Assembly: GCA_035640475.1 (NCBI GenBank)
Contig: DASQWC010000187.1
Span: 1-43,141, forward strand
From: DASQWC01 sp035640475
Lineage (GTDB): Bacteria; Actinomycetota; JAICYB01
Direction: 5' to 3'
DNA length: 43,141 bases
Under the pieces are notes generated by a model that made no database searches, was not told where the DNA came from, and was given only the letters and a program-made list of their open reading frames with translations. Both the position numbers and the translations under genes were made by a program. This document shows, in pieces, positions 42,638 through 43,141 of this stretch (within the stretch, counting starts at the first letter, position 1; every line of letters begins with the position of its first letter).

Positions 42638-43141
42638 CTTCTTGCGACCAACGCACGGCCAGCAAGTGTCGTGGCTGCGCCAAGCCCTTGAGCTCCCGAA
42701 GCCCCTTGTCCTCGAGCTCCAGGCGCCCGACGAGCTGATCGGCAACCGGCTCGGTCACCAGGATCTCGCCGGGCTCGGCCTCCGTCGTCACTCGCGAGGC
42801 GAGATTGATCACGCGGCCCACGAGATCGCCCTCGTCCTCGACAGCCTCCCCGGCGTGCACACCGATCCGGACGTCCGGAATCGTCGACCCCGTCGCCCGG
42901 GCCCCCTTGAGGTTCTCCTGGATGTCGACGCCGCACAAGACGGCATCGGGCGGGCTCGCGAACCGGGCCAGTGTGCCGTCCCCCTGGGTGCCGACCTCGT
43001 CGCCTCCCCGCGCGCGCAGGGCGCTGCGCACGATCGTCCGCACGCGGCGAAGGACGCGATGCCATTCGTCGTCCCCCATCTGCTCGTTGAGACGGGTTGA
43101 GTCAGCGATGTCGCAGAACATCACCGTCACCCACTTCCGTT
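42630..43141 (-). CDS. class III nucleotidyl cyclase domain protein, cut by the right window edge
   Basis: About 170 residues seen; the frame continues unbroken to 43141 through RKWVTVMFCD, the usual run-in to a cyclase domain, so the true start is probably outside. Metal-binding aspartates are in VMFCDIADST and TQGDG; the transition-state pair Asn/Arg is in NLASR, and an Asp seven residues before that Asn (GDLVGRVIN) fits the adenine-selecting position. The Lys that normally precedes TxGDG (VKT) is Gly here (VGTQGDG), so adenine selection is incomplete. The domain ends the protein (C-terminal VRWSQEVS), so any sensor is N-terminal. May make cAMP or be regulatory. Confidence 0.85.
   Translation of the reverse strand, partial: RKWVTVMFCDIADSTRLNEQMGDDEWHRVLRRVRTIVRSALRARGGDEVGTQGDGTLARFASPPDAVLCGVDIQENLKGARATGSTIPDVRIGVHAGEAVEDEGDLVGRVINLASRVTTEAEPGEILVTEPVADQLVGRLELEDKGLRELKGLAQPRHLLAVRWSQEVS

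Overview
This is about 43 kb of GC-rich (roughly two-thirds by eye), gene-dense chromosome, most likely from an actinobacterium (Actinomycetota) outside the well-studied genera. The basis is gene content: two F420-type luciferase-like (LLM) oxidoreductases, two Ddn-type deazaflavin oxidoreductases, a WS/DGAT acyltransferase, a PASTA-type Ser/Thr kinase, several acyl-CoA carboxylase subunits, and a ~650-residue aconitase of an unusual subtype. The class cannot be fixed from the sequence. There is no rRNA, tRNA, CRISPR array, integrase or insertion sequence. I count 38 protein genes; both edge genes are cut (an M14 carboxypeptidase on the left, a class III nucleotidyl cyclase on the right). No gene-free stretch reaches 300 bases.

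Layout. 1-11.6 kb: acyl-CoA carboxylase region. A biotin carboxylase-BCCP subunit (with tag, 3-methyladenine glycosylase) is divergent from a BCCP-carboxyltransferase fusion. A third, MCC-beta-like carboxyltransferase heads an operon with a Ddn-like protein, an SRPBCC protein and an F420 LLM enzyme. It is divergent from a small ASCH-DUF402-VOC operon. 11.6-19.3 kb: a prolyl-oligopeptidase-like enzyme, then a PASTA kinase, lipoprotein and acyl-AMP ligase, facing a WS/DGAT operon. 20.2-23.3 kb: a KimA-like potassium transporter with two C-terminal USP-like repeats, followed by a WYL regulator; each gene is preceded by a copy of the same dyad. 23.3-26.1 kb: a divergent DNA-alkylation repair pair (MGMT; Ada-AraC-AlkA fusion) with an 11-bp inverted repeat between them. 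26.1-31.3 kb: the glutamate synthase large subunit without gltD, with a terminator-like leader hairpin and an apparent CTG start, then a YdeI-like protein. 31.3-34.9 kb: a DUF4097-PadR-P450-LLM operon behind a palindromic promoter. 34.9-43.1 kb: a secreted trypsin-like protease, aconitase, an MFS exporter, two HtrA-like proteins without any export signal, an HxlR regulator with a BAAT-type hydrolase, and the cut cyclase.

Gene organisation is very compact. Genes within operons commonly overlap by 4 bases (ATGA or GTGA), and every convergent pair overlaps or abuts, leaving no room for classical terminators. Many operon-leading genes have a TANNNT box 6-9 bases before the start codon and no Shine-Dalgarno, which suggests common leaderless transcription. 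Strong ribosome-binding sites do occur at gltB, DUF4097, HxlR, the first HtrA-like gene and two other genes.

The observations I think deserve most attention are the shared CGACA-N6-TGTCG dyad linking the WYL regulator with the KimA/USP transporter, the aconitase that lacks one canonical cluster cysteine but has a new cysteine in its SDSHT motif, the symmetric bidirectional -10 box at 10357-10363, the alkylation-repair operator, and the gltB leader.
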